Counted from the stretch's first letter, positions 1 through 6,486 are shown. The stretch: 6,766 nucleotides of DNA from Pseudomonadota bacterium (GCA_022562375.1 JADFPK010000097.1:1-6766); one strand, 5' to 3'. The notes: generated from the letters alone by a model not told the origin. Made by a program: numbers and translations.

Positions 1-587
1 TGGCCCGGCTCAAGCCCCTGAACGCCTATGGCTGGAGCAAGCACCTGTTCGACCGCCGCGTCGCCCGGGCGATCGAGAACGGCGCGCCGGCGCCGCGCCA
101 ATGGGTGGGGCTGAAGTTCTTCAACGTCTATGGGCCCAACGAATATCACAAGGGTCCCCAGCAAAGCGTCGCCGCCCAGATCTATCCCGTGGCCAAGCGG
201 GACGGGGCGGCAATATTGTTCAAGTCCCACCACCCGGACTATCCGGACGGCGGCCAGTCGCGCGATTTCGTCTGGGTCGAGGACTGCGCCGATGTCATGT
301 GTTGGCTGTTCGACCACCCCGACGTCAGCGGCCTGTTCAACATGGGGACCGGCAAGGCCAGGAGCTTCGCCGATCTGGCGCGGGCGGTGTTCGCGGCGCT
401 CGGCAAGGAGGCCAACATCGATTACGTCGATACGCCCGAGGAAATCCGCGAGAAGTACCAGTATTTCACCGAAGCGAAGATGGACCGCCTCGGGGCCGCC
501 GGCTACGATAAAGCTTTCACCGCCATCGAGGAAGGCGTCGGCCGCTATGTCCGCGACTACCTCGACACCGACGATCCCTACAGATGA
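1..587 (+). CDS. hldD: ADP-L-glycero-D-manno-heptose 6-epimerase (3' part; 5' end outside window)
   Basis: This is the C-terminal 194 codons of a gene that begins before the window; its reading frame starts at base 3 and ends with TGA at 585-587. The enzyme (also called RfaD) converts ADP-D-glycero-D-manno-heptose to the L-glycero form in the cytoplasm, the last step in making the heptose donor for the LPS inner core. It is an extended short-chain dehydrogenase with NADP cofactor. The catalytic YxxxK pair is visible as AYGWSK (Tyr at 27-29, Lys at 39-41). It is followed by FFNVYGPNEYHKG, whose HKG lysine matches the substrate-site lysine of E. coli HldD, then RDFVWVEDCADV, LFNMGTGKARSFADLA and AAGYDKAF, all in the family order up to the usual C-terminus. 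The N-terminal Rossmann GxxGxxG half is missing only because of the window edge. Family assignment is firm. Confidence 0.93.
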   Translation, partial: ARLKPLNAYGWSKHLFDRRVARAIENGAPAPRQWVGLKFFNVYGPNEYHKGPQQSVAAQIYPVAKRDGAAILFKSHHPDYPDGGQSRDFVWVEDCADVMCWLFDHPDVSGLFNMGTGKARSFADLARAVFAALGKEANIDYVDTPEEIREKYQYFTEAKMDRLGAAGYDKAFTAIEEGVGRYVRDYLDTDDPYR

Positions 588-613
588 ACGGCGCCCCGCT
601 ACGGATGAACGGC
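583..613 (+). repeat. 10-base direct repeat at the hldD stop codon
   Basis: GATGAACGGC occurs at 583-592, covering the hldD TGA stop, and again at 604-613, a 21-base period. It may be a small slippage duplication in non-coding DNA. No function is evident. Confidence 0.4.
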
Positions 614-658
614 ATCCCGATGACGGGCCGACGGCGTGGCGGGGGTAGAGTGCCGGCG

Positions 659-675
659 CCCGCCCATCGGGCGGG
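659..675 (+). terminator. GC hairpin between hldD and lgt
   Basis: CCCGCCC (659-665) and GGGCGGG (669-675) form a perfect 7-bp stem with a 3-base loop ATC. It lies 72 bases after the hldD stop and 28 bases before lgt. There is no T-tract after it, so it is not a classical intrinsic terminator. It could stabilise the 3' end of the hldD message or shape the lgt leader. The rest of 588-702 holds no recognisable promoter. Confidence 0.3.
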
Positions 676-702
676 GGTTGCGCGCGGCGGGGGCCGGCAT
701 TC

Positions 703-1497
703 ATGCCCCTGACCCTCCCCTTCCCGGCGATCGATCCGGTGCTGGTGGAATTCGGGCCATTGGTCATCCGCTGGTACGCGCTGGCCTACGTCGCCGGGCT
801 TTTGATCGGTTGGCGGTATATGCTGCGTCTCGCCGAGGGCAAGCCCAAAATCATGGCGCGCCAAGACGTCGACGATTTCCTGTTGTGGGCGACCCTTGGG
901 ATCATCCTTGGCGGCAGGCTCGGTTACGTGCTGTTCTATAACGCCGAATATTTCCTCTTCCGGCCGCTCGAGATCTTCGCCATGTGGCGGGGCGGCATGT
1001 CGTTTCACGGCGGGCTCCTCGGCGTGGCGGCGGCGATCGTGCTGTTCAGCCGCAAACGCGGTCTCAATCTGCTCGGCGTCTGCGACCTCATCGCCCTGGT
1101 GGCGCCCATCGGCCTGTTCTTCGGGCGCGTCGCCAACTTCATCAACGGCGAGCTGTTCGGCCGGGCGACGGACGTGCCCTGGGCCATGGTGTTCCCGAGG
1201 GGCGGGCCGGCGCCGCGCCATCCGAGCCAGCTTTACGAGGCGGCGCTCGAGGGGCTGGTGCTGTTCCTCATCCTGCTGGCGATCGACAGGCTGACCGGCG
1301 CGCGGGCGCGGCACGGCTTGCTCATCGGCGTTTTCCTGACCGGTTACGGCGCCTTTCGCTCCTTCGTCGAGTTCTTCCGCGAGCCCGACGCCCATCTCGG
1401 ATTCCTCCTCGCCGGCGCCACCATGGGCCAAATCCTGTCCCTTCCGTTGCTGGCGTTGGGCCTTTACCTCATCGCCGCCGCCGTCCGCCGGCCATGA
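703..1497 (+). CDS. lgt: Prolipoprotein diacylglyceryl transferase Lgt
   Basis: Lgt is an inner-membrane enzyme that moves the diacylglyceryl group of phosphatidylglycerol to the lipobox cysteine of prolipoproteins, the first step of lipoprotein maturation. The 264-residue product is hydrophobic with several membrane segments. The residues important in E. coli Lgt are all in place: Tyr25 in RWYALAY, His102 in SFHGG, Arg142, Asn145 and Glu150 in the signature GRVANFINGELFGR, HPSQLYE at 173-179, and Arg219 and Glu223 in FRSFVEFFREPD. The length is slightly below the E. coli enzyme (about 290), as is common in alphaproteobacteria. The ATG at 703 gives the family-typical beginning (LPFPAIDPVLVEFGP). 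Its ribosome binding site is only a G-run near 688-693. The stop overlaps the next gene by ATGA at 1494-1497, so the two are probably cotranscribed and translationally coupled. The predicted lipoprotein encoded at 3597 would be a nearby substrate. Confidence 0.96.
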   Translation: MPLTLPFPAIDPVLVEFGPLVIRWYALAYVAGLLIGWRYMLRLAEGKPKIMARQDVDDFLLWATLGIILGGRLGYVLFYNAEYFLFRPLEIFAMWRGGMSFHGGLLGVAAAIVLFSRKRGLNLLGVCDLIALVAPIGLFFGRVANFINGELFGRATDVPWAMVFPRGGPAPRHPSQLYEAALEGLVLFLILLAIDRLTGARARHGLLIGVFLTGYGAFRSFVEFFREPDAHLGFLLAGATMGQILSLPLLALGLYLIAAAVRRP

Positions 1498-2600
1498 ACG
1501 CGCTTGCCCGTATCTTGCGCCGCCGCATCGAGCGCCAGGGACCGATCACCGTCGCCGATTACATGGCGGCGGCGCTCGGCCATCCGAAATACGGCTATTA
1601 CATGGGGAAGGATCCCTTCGGGGTCCGCGGCGACTTCATCACCGCGCCCGAGATCAGCCAGATGTTCGGTGAGCTGATCGGCCTCTGGTGCGTCATCTGT
1701 TGGCGGCAGATGGAACGGCCTGAGGTGGTGCACCTGGTCGAGCTCGGTCCCGGCCGCGGGACCCTGATGGCCGATGCGCTCGGTGCCGCGCGCGCGGCGC
1801 CCGACTTCATCGACGCCATGCGCCTTCATCTCGTCGAGACCAGCCCGGCGCTGCGCGCCCGGCAAGGCGAAAACCTCGGCGAATACGCGCCCCGCTGGCA
1901 CGCCCGCCTCGATCGGGTGCCGGACGGGCGGATGATCCTGATCGCCAACGAGTTCTTCGACGCCCTGCCGGTCCAACAGTTCGAGCGTACCGGCAAGGGC
2001 TGGGTCGAACGGCTGGTCCAATTCGATGCCGCGAGCGATCAGTTCCGCTTCACCCTCGCCACCGGGGCGGCGGAACCCGATGCCCCCCTGCCCGCCTCCG
2101 TCCTCCACGCCGCTCGGCAAACCGTGCCGCTCGGCGCCATCGGCGAGGTCTCGCCGGAGGGCCGGGCGCTGGCGCGAGACATCGGCGGGCGCCTGGCGCG
2201 CTCCGGCGGCGTCGCGCTGATCGTCGACTACGGGCATGAGCGAAGCGCCCCGGGCGAGACGCTGCAGGCGGTCAAGGGGCACCGATACCACGACGTGCTT
2301 GCCGATCCCGGCGCCGCCGACCTGACGGCGCATGTCGATTTCGAGGCCCTCGCCGCGGCCGCGGCCGGGGCCGGCGCCGCCACCTTTGGCCCGGTGTCCC
2401 AAGGCGCCTTTCTCGGCAGCCTCGGCATCGACGCCAGGACCGAGGCCCTTCTCGAAGGCGCCTCAGTCGGGCAGGCCCGGGACCTCCGCTCGGGCCTCAG
2501 GCGACTGGTGGCGTCAGGCGAAATGGGCGTCCTCTTCAAGGCGCTATGCCTCGCGCAGACCGGCCAGCCGGCGCCGCCCGGTTTCGAGACGGCGCAATGA
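1494..2600 (+). CDS. Class I SAM-dependent methyltransferase, MidA/NDUFAF7 (COG1565) family
   Basis: A 368-residue protein of the family that includes mitochondrial NDUFAF7 (MidA), which methylates an arginine of the complex I subunit NDUFS2. The bacterial substrate is not established, so a protein-arginine methyltransferase role is inferred from homology. Visible landmarks are the N-terminal GPITVADYMAAALGHPKYGYY (residues 16-36), GDFITAPEISQMFGELIG (46-63), the SAM-binding motif I LVELGPGRGTLMAD (81-94), the acidic LVETS strand end (113-117), the family hallmark NEFFDALPVQQF (152-163), and LIVDYGHE further on. The start is the ATG at 1494 that overlaps the lgt stop. Same-frame sequence upstream of it lies inside lgt and is not a real extension. 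No Shine-Dalgarno is visible before the ATG, which fits coupled translation from lgt. It ends in another ATGA overlap with pgeF. The lgt, methyltransferase, pgeF order is, from memory, a recurring alphaproteobacterial arrangement. Confidence 0.92.
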   Translation: MNALARILRRRIERQGPITVADYMAAALGHPKYGYYMGKDPFGVRGDFITAPEISQMFGELIGLWCVICWRQMERPEVVHLVELGPGRGTLMADALGAARAAPDFIDAMRLHLVETSPALRARQGENLGEYAPRWHARLDRVPDGRMILIANEFFDALPVQQFERTGKGWVERLVQFDAASDQFRFTLATGAAEPDAPLPASVLHAARQTVPLGAIGEVSPEGRALARDIGGRLARSGGVALIVDYGHERSAPGETLQAVKGHRYHDVLADPGAADLTAHVDFEALAAAAAGAGAATFGPVSQGAFLGSLGIDARTEALLEGASVGQARDLRSGLRRLVASGEMGVLFKALCLAQTGQPAPPGFETAQ

Positions 2601-3361
2601 TCACCGTCGCGGCGCTCGACGAAATCGGCGCCATCAGGCACGCCTTCTTCACCCGCCAGGGCGGCGTGAGCGAGGGTATCTTCAGCTCCCTCAACACCGG
2701 CTTCGGCTCGGGCGACGACCGCGACAAGGTCGCCGTCAACCGGGCGCGCGCCATGGCGCGGCTCGATCTGGCGCCCGAAGCGCTGCTCACCGCCAGACAG
2801 GTGCATGGCGCCACGGTCGAAGTGGTCGAACGCGCCTTCGCCCAGGAGGAGCGGCCGACCGCCGATGGCTTGGTCACCCGGGCGCCGGGGATCGCCCTTG
2901 GTATTTTGACCGCGGACTGCGCGCCGGTCTTGTTGGCCGATGCTACCGCCGGCGTCATCGGCGCCGCCCATGCCGGCTGGCCCGGGGCGCTCGGCGGCGT
3001 GCTCGAAGCCACCATCGAAGCGATGGCCGGGCTCGGCGCCGAGGCGGCGAACACCGTCGCCGCCATCGGCCCCTGTATCGGCAAGGACTCCTACGAGGTC
3101 GGTGCGGAATACCCCGCGCCCTTCCTCGCCGAGGAGCCGGCGAACGGGCGTTTCTTCGCCGCGGCGGCGGGCGGCCACTACCACTTCGATTTCGAGGCCT
3201 ACATCGGCGCCAGGCTCACCGCGTTGGGCCTGGGCGAGGTGGTGGCGAGCGGCCATGACACCTGCGCCGAGGAGGACCGTTTCTTCAGCTACCGCCGCAG
3301 CGTCCTTCGCGGCGAGCAAGGTTACGGCCGCGGCCTTTCGGCGATCGCGCTGGCGCCCTGA
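2597..3361 (+). CDS. pgeF: Peptidoglycan editing factor PgeF (YfiH/CNF1-laccase domain)
   Basis: A 254-residue member of the YfiH/PgeF family. The E. coli protein is a cytoplasmic amidase that removes wrongly built UDP-MurNAc-L-Ser precursors and so keeps the peptidoglycan stem peptide correct; older annotations call it polyphenol oxidase or laccase-like, and related proteins act on purine nucleosides. The metal-site triad is present: His70 in QVHGA, Cys108 in LTADCAPVLLAD and His125 in GAAHAGW. Other family blocks are FFTRQGGVSEGIFSSLN (17-33), GPCIGKDSYEVG (158-169) and the C-terminal DTCAEEDRFFSYRR. The ATG at 2597 overlaps the upstream stop as ATGA and gives the normal family N-terminus; an ATG 17 codons upstream lies inside the methyltransferase gene and is less likely. 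One oddity is AGWPGAL, where most members have Arg or Lys in place of Pro129. The gene closes the lgt operon; a hairpin spans its stop codon. Confidence 0.94.
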   Translation: MITVAALDEIGAIRHAFFTRQGGVSEGIFSSLNTGFGSGDDRDKVAVNRARAMARLDLAPEALLTARQVHGATVEVVERAFAQEERPTADGLVTRAPGIALGILTADCAPVLLADATAGVIGAAHAGWPGALGGVLEATIEAMAGLGAEAANTVAAIGPCIGKDSYEVGAEYPAPFLAEEPANGRFFAAAAGGHYHFDFEAYIGARLTALGLGEVVASGHDTCAEEDRFFSYRRSVLRGEQGYGRGLSAIALAP

Positions 3362-3371
3362 CCGGCGCCAG
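3350..3371 (+). terminator. 8-bp hairpin across the pgeF stop codon
   Basis: CTGGCGCC (3350-3357) and GGCGCCAG (3364-3371) are perfect inverted repeats with a 6-base loop containing the pgeF TGA. The structure should be very stable, but no T-tract follows. It may mark the 3' end of the lgt-methyltransferase-pgeF transcript or protect it from exonucleases. True termination activity is uncertain. Confidence 0.35.
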
Positions 3372-3419
3372 AGGGGAGGCGCCGCCGTGGCGAGGCGCCA
3401 GAGACGGGATCGCGGCGCC
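3352..3419. repeat. Cluster of five GGCGCC palindromes after pgeF
   Basis: GGCGCC occurs at 3352, 3364, 3378, 3394 and 3414, with a sixth copy further on at 3485. Two of the copies extend to an exact 10-base direct repeat GGCGCCAGAG (3364-3373 and 3394-3403). Most of the cluster is non-coding, so codon bias explains only the first copy. Several alternative hairpins can form between copies. It may be a degenerate intergenic repeat, or simply chance in GC-rich DNA. Confidence 0.45.
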
Positions 3420-3428
3420 AACAACGCC

Positions 3429-3449
3429 CTTGCCAGCCGGCCCGGCAAG
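3429..3449 (+). other. Intergenic stem-loop and small palindromes (spacer 3362-3541)
   Basis: CTTGCC (3429-3434) pairs with GGCAAG (3444-3449) around a 9-base loop. The same 180-base spacer holds the 10-base palindromes GCACCGGTGC (3506-3515) and GCCGATCGGC (3523-3532). The second sits directly before the ribosome binding site of the small ORF at 3542 and could hide it by pairing. I found no convincing promoter or tRNA here. A small RNA cannot be excluded. Confidence 0.3.
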
Positions 3450-3541
3450 CGCAAAACTGTGGCGATAAGGGAAGTCCAAGCGGCGGCGCCCGGCACTTGC
3501 CTCGGGCACCGGTGCAATGAAGGCCGATCGGCGGAGGGGGA

Positions 3542-3607
3542 ATGCCGTATCTCATCATCTTCATCATCGTGCTCGTCCTCGGTCTGATGGTGAGTTGTGT
3601 CTTTTAG
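3542..3607 (+). CDS. 21-residue hydrophobic micro-ORF overlapping the lipoprotein gene
   Basis: ATG at 3542 to TAG at 3605-3607 encodes 21 residues. The first 18 are almost all Ile, Leu, Val, Phe, Met and Gly (only Pro2 and Tyr3 interrupt near the start), and there are no charged residues. It could form one membrane-spanning helix. A strong purine-rich ribosome binding site, GGAGGGGG, begins at 3533; the GGAGG core ends four bases before the ATG, slightly closer than usual. The ORF overlaps the GTG start of the next gene by 11 bases. The next gene has no good ribosome binding site of its own, so ribosomes finishing here may restart there. The peptide may be a membrane microprotein, or only a translational coupler. 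Its end, Leu-Met-Val-Ser-Cys, resembles a lipobox, but there is no positive N-terminal region and only two residues follow the cysteine. I recognise no family. Confidence 0.5.
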   Translation: MPYLIIFIIVLVLGLMVSCVF

Positions 3608-4475
3608 GCTGGCGGCTGGGCCCGCGCTGGTGGCCGGCCTCTTGAGCGTCGCCGCCTGCCAGCCCCTGCCGCAGCCGTTCCAGCCGGCGGACAAGGACGC
3701 CAACGCCCTGCTTTGGCCCGGCGCGCGTACCGGCATCGTCGTCAAGGAAATCGCCGGCGCGCCGGCGTCACGCGCCCTTGCCGGCGAAATGGCCCGGGCG
3801 CTGCGCGAGACCGACGTGGTGGCGAGCACCACCGCCGGCAACCGCCAAAGTTTTCTCCTTTTCGCCAGCGCCACGGCCGCGCCTCTCGACGCCATGCGGG
3901 ATGAGATCAGAATTTCCTGGCGGCTGAACGACAGCCGCGGGCGCCCCGTCGGCACCTTCCAGCAGACCGCCCAGGCGCTCAACCCGGCCTGGAAGATGGG
4001 CGCCCGGCCCCTTTTGCGGGCGCTGGCGAAGAAGGCGGCGCCCGAAATCGCCCGGCTTCTCGCCGGCACCGACGCCCGGCTCTCCCCCGCCATCACCGGG
4101 CCGAGGGTCGTCATCCTATCGGTCGACGACGCCCCCGGGGACGGCCGGGACTCACTCGTGCGCGCCATGGCCTTTCACCTTCGCAAGGCGGGCGTCAGGC
4201 TGAGCGAGGAGATCACCGATGACAGCCTGGTGCTGCTGGGAAGCGTGCGGCTCGCCGCCGCGCCATCGGGGACGCAAAGGGTGGCCATCACCTGGACGGC
4301 GATCGATGCCGAGGGCGCCGAGGTCGGCACCATCACCCAGAACGCTCGGGTGCCGGTGGGGGCGCTCGACGGCCCCTGGGGCGAATGGGCCGACGCCGCC
4401 GCCAAGGCCGCCGCATCGGGCGTGGCGGAACTTATCGAGCGCCGGGCGCGGCGTGGCGCGTCGGGAACAAGATGA
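3597..4475 (+). CDS. Predicted lipoprotein with two tandem copies of one domain, function unknown
   Basis: A 292-residue protein of no family I can name. Residues 1-20 form a short signal peptide (Arg4, then a hydrophobic stretch) ending in the lipobox VAAC, with Cys21 the predicted lipidation site for Lgt. Gln22 follows, so under the +2 rule outer-membrane sorting is more likely than retention. After a proline-rich linker (22-31) the protein splits into two similar halves, about 44-155 and 168-280, that align almost without gaps at an offset of 125. Trp108 matches Trp233, GRPVGTFQQ (115-123) matches GAEVGTITQ (240-248), SFLLFASATAA (85-95) matches SLVLLGSVRLAA (210-221), and APEIARLL (148-155) matches ASGVAELI (273-280). 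Each half looks like an alpha/beta unit with a helix, two strands and a closing helix. The GTG at 3597 is the only start giving a workable signal peptide, since a stop codon lies just upstream in frame. Translation probably couples to the micro-ORF. Confidence 0.82.
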   Translation: MSFRLAAGPALVAGLLSVAACQPLPQPFQPADKDANALLWPGARTGIVVKEIAGAPASRALAGEMARALRETDVVASTTAGNRQSFLLFASATAAPLDAMRDEIRISWRLNDSRGRPVGTFQQTAQALNPAWKMGARPLLRALAKKAAPEIARLLAGTDARLSPAITGPRVVILSVDDAPGDGRDSLVRAMAFHLRKAGVRLSEEITDDSLVLLGSVRLAAAPSGTQRVAITWTAIDAEGAEVGTITQNARVPVGALDGPWGEWADAAAKAAASGVAELIERRARRGASGTR

Positions 4476-4482
4476 CCCACGG

Positions 4483-4505
4483 GACGGCGGCGGGCGAGCG
4501 CCGTC
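4483..4505 (+). terminator. GC hairpin just after the lipoprotein gene
   Basis: GACGGCG (4483-4489) and CGCCGTC (4499-4505) form a perfect 7-bp stem with a 9-base loop, starting 8 bases after the lipoprotein stop. No T-tract follows, but its position before the prs promoter suits a transcript end. Confidence 0.35.
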
Positions 4506-4579
4506 GGAGGGCAATAAATGCCGGAATAGATGAGGAATATCTGGCTTTGGCGGTTTGCTTCGGGGCGCCGACGGGGCCA

Positions 4580-4608
4580 TTTACAGGGACCCGGCGCACT
4601 GGTACATT
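4580..4608 (+). promoter_or_regulatory. Predicted sigma70-type promoter of prs
   Basis: TTTACA at 4580-4585 (5 of 6 to TTGACA) and TACATT at 4603-4608 (4 of 6 to TATAAT) are separated by an ideal 17 bases. Transcription would start near 4615, giving a leader of about 70 bases before prs. The stretch 4510-4560 just upstream is less GC-rich than its surroundings, which also fits a promoter region. Confidence 0.5.
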
Positions 4609-4630
4609 CCGCGCTCTCACAAGCTTTTGG

Positions 4631-4650
4631 GCGCCGGCCTGGCCCGGCGC
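4631..4650 (+). promoter_or_regulatory. Hairpin in the prs leader
   Basis: GCGCCGG (4631-4637) pairs perfectly with CCGGCGC (4644-4650) around a 6-base loop. It lies inside the leader predicted from the promoter at 4580-4608, about 36 bases before the prs ATG. It does not cover the ribosome binding site. It may stabilise the message; no known riboswitch was recognised. Confidence 0.35.
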
Positions 4651-4686
4651 GAATCGCCCCCCGATGCGCCACGAAGGGACCTTTGC

Positions 4687-5619
<933 letters not shown>

Positions 5620-5661
5620 GGCCATTGCCCCCGAAAATGGGTCCCATCCGTTGCCCGCGAC

Positions 5662-5677
5662 CGGCCCCGCCGGGCCG
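5662..5677 (+). terminator. GC hairpin downstream of prs
   Basis: CGGCCC (5662-5667) and GGGCCG (5672-5677) form a perfect 6-bp stem with a 4-base loop. A weaker pair, CCATT (5622-5626) with AATGG (5635-5639), comes just after the prs stop. Neither is followed by a T-tract, so intrinsic termination is doubtful. Confidence 0.3.
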
Positions 5678-5694
5678 CCAGGGGGATTGGGCGC

Positions 5695-5723
5695 TGGACT
5701 CTTTGGCGCCGGGGAAATATCGT
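5695..5723 (+). promoter_or_regulatory. Possible promoter of rplY
   Basis: TGGACT (5695-5700, 4 of 6 to TTGACA) and TATCGT (5718-5723, 4 of 6 to TATAAT) are 17 bases apart, in a locally AT-richer patch just before rplY. The match is modest. The good ribosome binding site AGGAG at 5738-5742 is 9 bases before the ATG at 5752. Confidence 0.3.
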
Positions 5724-5751
5724 TAGTACGTAATTTCAGGAGCTTAGCGAC

Positions 5752-6486
5752 ATGAGTGACGTCGTCGACCTACCCGCCAATGCCCGCAACACCGCCGGCA
5801 AGGGCGCCGCGCGCGCGGTCAGGCGCGCCGGCTATGTCCCCGCCGTGATCTACGGCAACAAGCAAGAGCCGCTGATGGTCTCGGTGGACCCCAAGACCTT
5901 GCTCCTGGAACTGACGAAGACCGGGTTCTTCACCAAGCTGGTCGATATCAGGGTCAACGGCGAGACCCACAGGGTGCTGCCCAGGGACGTACAGTTCCAT
6001 CCCGTCACCGACGAGCCGATCCATGTCGACTTCCTGCGCGTGCTCGCGGGGACGGAGATAACCGTCGCGGTGCCCGTCATCTTCATCAATGAAGAGGAAT
6101 CGCCGGGGATCAGGCGCGGCGGCGTGCTCAACGTCGTGCGCCACGAAATCGAGCTGGTGTGCATAGCGGATCGCATTCCCCAGGCCGTCACCATCGACCT
6201 CACCGGCCTCGAGATCGGTGACAGCCTGCATATCGGCGAGATCACCTTGCCCGACGGCGTCAAGCCGGCGGTCGCCGACCGCGACTTCACCGTCGCCACG
6301 GTCGCCGCGCCGACGGTGAAGGCCGAGGAAGACGCCGCCGCCCAGGCGGCCCTGGCCGAAGAGGTCGAGGAAGAACTCGAGGAAGGCGCCGAGGCCGTGG
6401 CGGAGGGCGAAGCGCCCGACGAGGAAGGCAAAGAGGAAACGGCGGCGGACGAGGACAAGAAGGACAAGAAGGAAGAGAAATCTTAG
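5752..6486 (+). CDS. rplY: Large ribosomal subunit protein bL25, long CTC/TL5 form with acidic tail
   Basis: This protein binds 5S rRNA in the central protuberance of the 50S subunit; long forms are also annotated as general stress protein Ctc. The 244-residue product has an N-terminal L25 domain (about 6-95) with the family block RNTAGKGAARAVRRAGYVPAVIYG spanning residues 12-35, and VQFHPVTDEPIHVDFLRV further on. A TL5-type C-terminal beta domain follows (about 100-188), with RRGGVLNVVRHEIELVC and GDSLHIGEITLPDGVK. Residues 189-244 are an Ala/Glu-rich tail, strongly acidic at first and ending in an alternating Lys/Asp/Glu stretch that finishes KEEKS. The E. coli protein is only the first domain (94 residues). 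AGGAG at 5738-5742 supports the start. From family context, L25 followed by pth is a common bacterial gene pair. The tail is low complexity and probably disordered. Confidence 0.95.
   Translation: MSDVVDLPANARNTAGKGAARAVRRAGYVPAVIYGNKQEPLMVSVDPKTLLLELTKTGFFTKLVDIRVNGETHRVLPRDVQFHPVTDEPIHVDFLRVLAGTEITVAVPVIFINEEESPGIRRGGVLNVVRHEIELVCIADRIPQAVTIDLTGLEIGDSLHIGEITLPDGVKPAVADRDFTVATVAAPTVKAEEDAAAQAALAEEVEEELEEGAEAVAEGEAPDEEGKEETAADEDKKDKKEEKS

Noticed and set aside
584..712. A 42-codon ORF starting with ATG over the hldD stop (ATGA) and ending inside lgt
   Set aside because: Its sequence is Gly/Arg-rich low complexity typical of translated GC-rich spacer, it has no ribosome binding site, and it contains the 10-base direct repeat; only the ATGA overlap favours it.
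517..1431. Long minus-strand open frame opposite lgt
   Set aside because: It is an antisense shadow typical of high-GC DNA: charged, repetitive composition with no domain, while the plus strand encodes a clear Lgt.
984..1493. N-terminal extension of the methyltransferase within lgt
   Set aside because: The extra 170 residues are an out-of-frame reading of lgt; the family-like sequence begins exactly at the ATG at 1494.
3362..3541. tRNA or known small RNA gene in the spacer
   Set aside because: No cloverleaf, no TTCGA-type T-loop and no recognised RNA family; only simple hairpins and palindromes were found.
3542..3607. The micro-ORF as a lipoprotein itself (MVSC near its end)
   Set aside because: It has no basic N-terminal region and only two residues after the cysteine, so a mature lipoprotein is unlikely.
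2228..4168. 646-codon minus-strand open frame spanning pgeF and the lipoprotein gene
   Set aside because: It is the longest frame in the window, but it runs antisense to several well-supported genes and an intergenic spacer, and its Arg/Ala/Gly-rich sequence shows no family features.
4555..4686. 44-residue N-terminal extension of Prs from a TTG codon
   Set aside because: PRPP synthases begin at the KVLAGNSN block, and the extension would cover the predicted promoter and leader hairpin.
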